In this document: positions 32,337 to 33,025 of the stretch, in pieces
Position numbering within the stretch: the stretch's first letter is position 1
Layout of the letters: each line of letters starts with the position of its first letter
Source: Clostridia bacterium
GTDB lineage: Bacteria; Bacillota; Clostridia; Oscillospirales; CAG-272
NCBI GenBank assembly: GCA_017518975.1
Contig: JAFWTH010000145.1
Coordinates: forward strand, 1 to 33,025
DNA: 33,025 bases
Reading direction: 5' to 3'
Notes under the pieces: generated by a model
What the model saw: only the letters and a program-made list of their open reading frames with translations
The model's database searches: none
Told to the model about the DNA's origin: nothing
Made by a program: the position numbers and the translations under genes

Positions 32337-33025
32337 TCAGTTCAATCTGTCGATATAATACGAAAGAACGGACTCGAATTTGACGCCGTACCAGTGGTCG
32401 GGATCGCCGACCGTATTCTCGATGCACTTCAAGGTGTAATCCGCGGCGATCGCGGCGGAGTCGAACGCGCTTTTTCCGCGGATGAGCGCGCCGACGAACG
32501 CCGACGCGTAAACGTCGCCCGTGCCGTGGCTCCCCTTCGGGTTGCGTCTGTGCTCGTAATATTCGGGAGTATCGCCCTCGAGGACCATGACGCCCGTTTT
32601 ATCCTCGGAGAAGCCGACTCCGGTGAGGATGACCGTCTTCGCGCCCGCTTCGCGCAGAGCGGCGAGGAGGGAGTCAATATACGCGCGGTCGTACTTTTCA
32701 CGGTACTCGACTCCGGTGATGAAGCACGCCTCGGTTATGTTCGGAAGGATAATATCCGCCTGTGCGCAAAGAGACTTCATCTCTTCGGCGAACGCAAGGT
32801 CAAATCCGGGATAGAGTTTGCCGTTGTCCGCCATCGCGGGGTCGACGATCTTTAAGCCCCCGTCGGCGAGCAGGTCACGGAAGATCTCCTTGACGTACGC
32901 AATCTGACGCGCGCTGCCGAGATAGCCGGTATAAACGGCGTCGAATCTGATGTTTTCGCTTTTCCAGTGCGCGGCGACGGCCGGGATGTCCTCAGTAAGA
33001 TCGCGGAAGGTGTAGCCCTTGAAGC
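32337..33025 (-). CDS. pdxY: Pyridoxamine/pyridoxal kinase (partial, 5' end beyond the window)
   Basis: About 229 residues are visible; the frame is open to the right edge. From the edge: FKGYTFRDLTEDI, FDAVYTGYLGSARQ, KIVDPAMADNGKLYPGF, LPNITEACFITG, TVILTGVGFSED and GSHGTGDVYASAFVGALIRG. The TGYLGS, DPAMADNGKLY and GTGD motifs (the last with the catalytic Asp) are those of PdxY/PdxK in the ribokinase family, which phosphorylates vitamin B6 vitamers with ATP. This is a salvage route to PLP. It leads the flavodoxin-GH3 operon. Confidence 0.9.
   Translation of the reverse strand, partial: FKGYTFRDLTEDIPAVAAHWKSENIRFDAVYTGYLGSARQIAYVKEIFRDLLADGGLKIVDPAMADNGKLYPGFDLAFAEEMKSLCAQADIILPNITEACFITGVEYREKYDRAYIDSLLAALREAGAKTVILTGVGFSEDKTGVMVLEGDTPEYYEHRRNPKGSHGTGDVYASAFVGALIRGKSAFDSAAIAADYTLKCIENTVGDPDHWYGVKFESVLSYYIDRLN

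Overview
The window looks like the chromosome of a spore-forming Clostridia (Bacillota). The evidence is a full-length SpoVT, a SpoIIE-type phosphatase beside a STAS protein, a minimal SufC/SufB pair, a TnpV remnant, strong purine-rich ribosome binding sites, frequent TTG/GTG starts and good sigma-A promoters. The backbone is GC-rich, so many long antisense open frames are only shadows. Two stretches are clearly AT-rich and look acquired: about 430-11430 and 17735-19100.

Layout. 1-321 is the end of a DUF4143-type protein. 442-11427 is a defence island, all on the + strand, in three blocks. Block 1 (442-7095) is a tight four-gene operon: a type I-like methylase with a fused nuclease domain, a specificity subunit, an AlbA_2/Schlafen-like protein split by a -1 frameshift at an A8 run, and an OLD-like ATPase/TOPRIM protein. 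No HsdR motor gene is visible. Block 2 (7284-9139) is a TIR protein followed by a PD-(D/E)xK-like nuclease. Block 3 (9258-11427) is an AAA ATPase overlapping a DUF4435 protein, the PARIS (AriA/AriB) arrangement. The right edge carries a dead TnpV gene.

11900-19430 is mixed: a clan GH-D-like glycosidase, SpoVT, an XRE/ankyrin-like gene with a small charged protein set between two 37-nt direct repeats, a Fic protein with a palindromic operator across its promoter, a SWIM zinc-finger protein, an AT-rich gene with a HEPN RNase motif, and a truncated SpoVT paralogue. 19500-22188 is a partner-switching operon: STAS antagonist plus a membrane PP2C phosphatase fused to an RsbW-like kinase domain. A PHP phosphoesterase and an uncharacterised protein follow.

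23778-25143 is the most unusual locus. A roughly 145-nt structured region bracketed by a 16-bp perfect inverted repeat lies directly upstream of a reverse transcriptase whose reading frame is broken. This is the arrangement expected for an RT with its own non-coding RNA template (retron-like or DRT-like), but the RT motifs are not those of canonical retrons, DGRs or group II introns.

25162-33025 is ordinary metabolism: an SLC13-like permease, then on the - strand SufB-SufC, a CrtI-like FAD oxidoreductase, and a pyridoxamine kinase / flavodoxin / GH3 beta-glucosidase operon. No rRNA, tRNA or CRISPR array was seen. Once the small genes are counted, no gene-free stretch exceeds about 300 bases.
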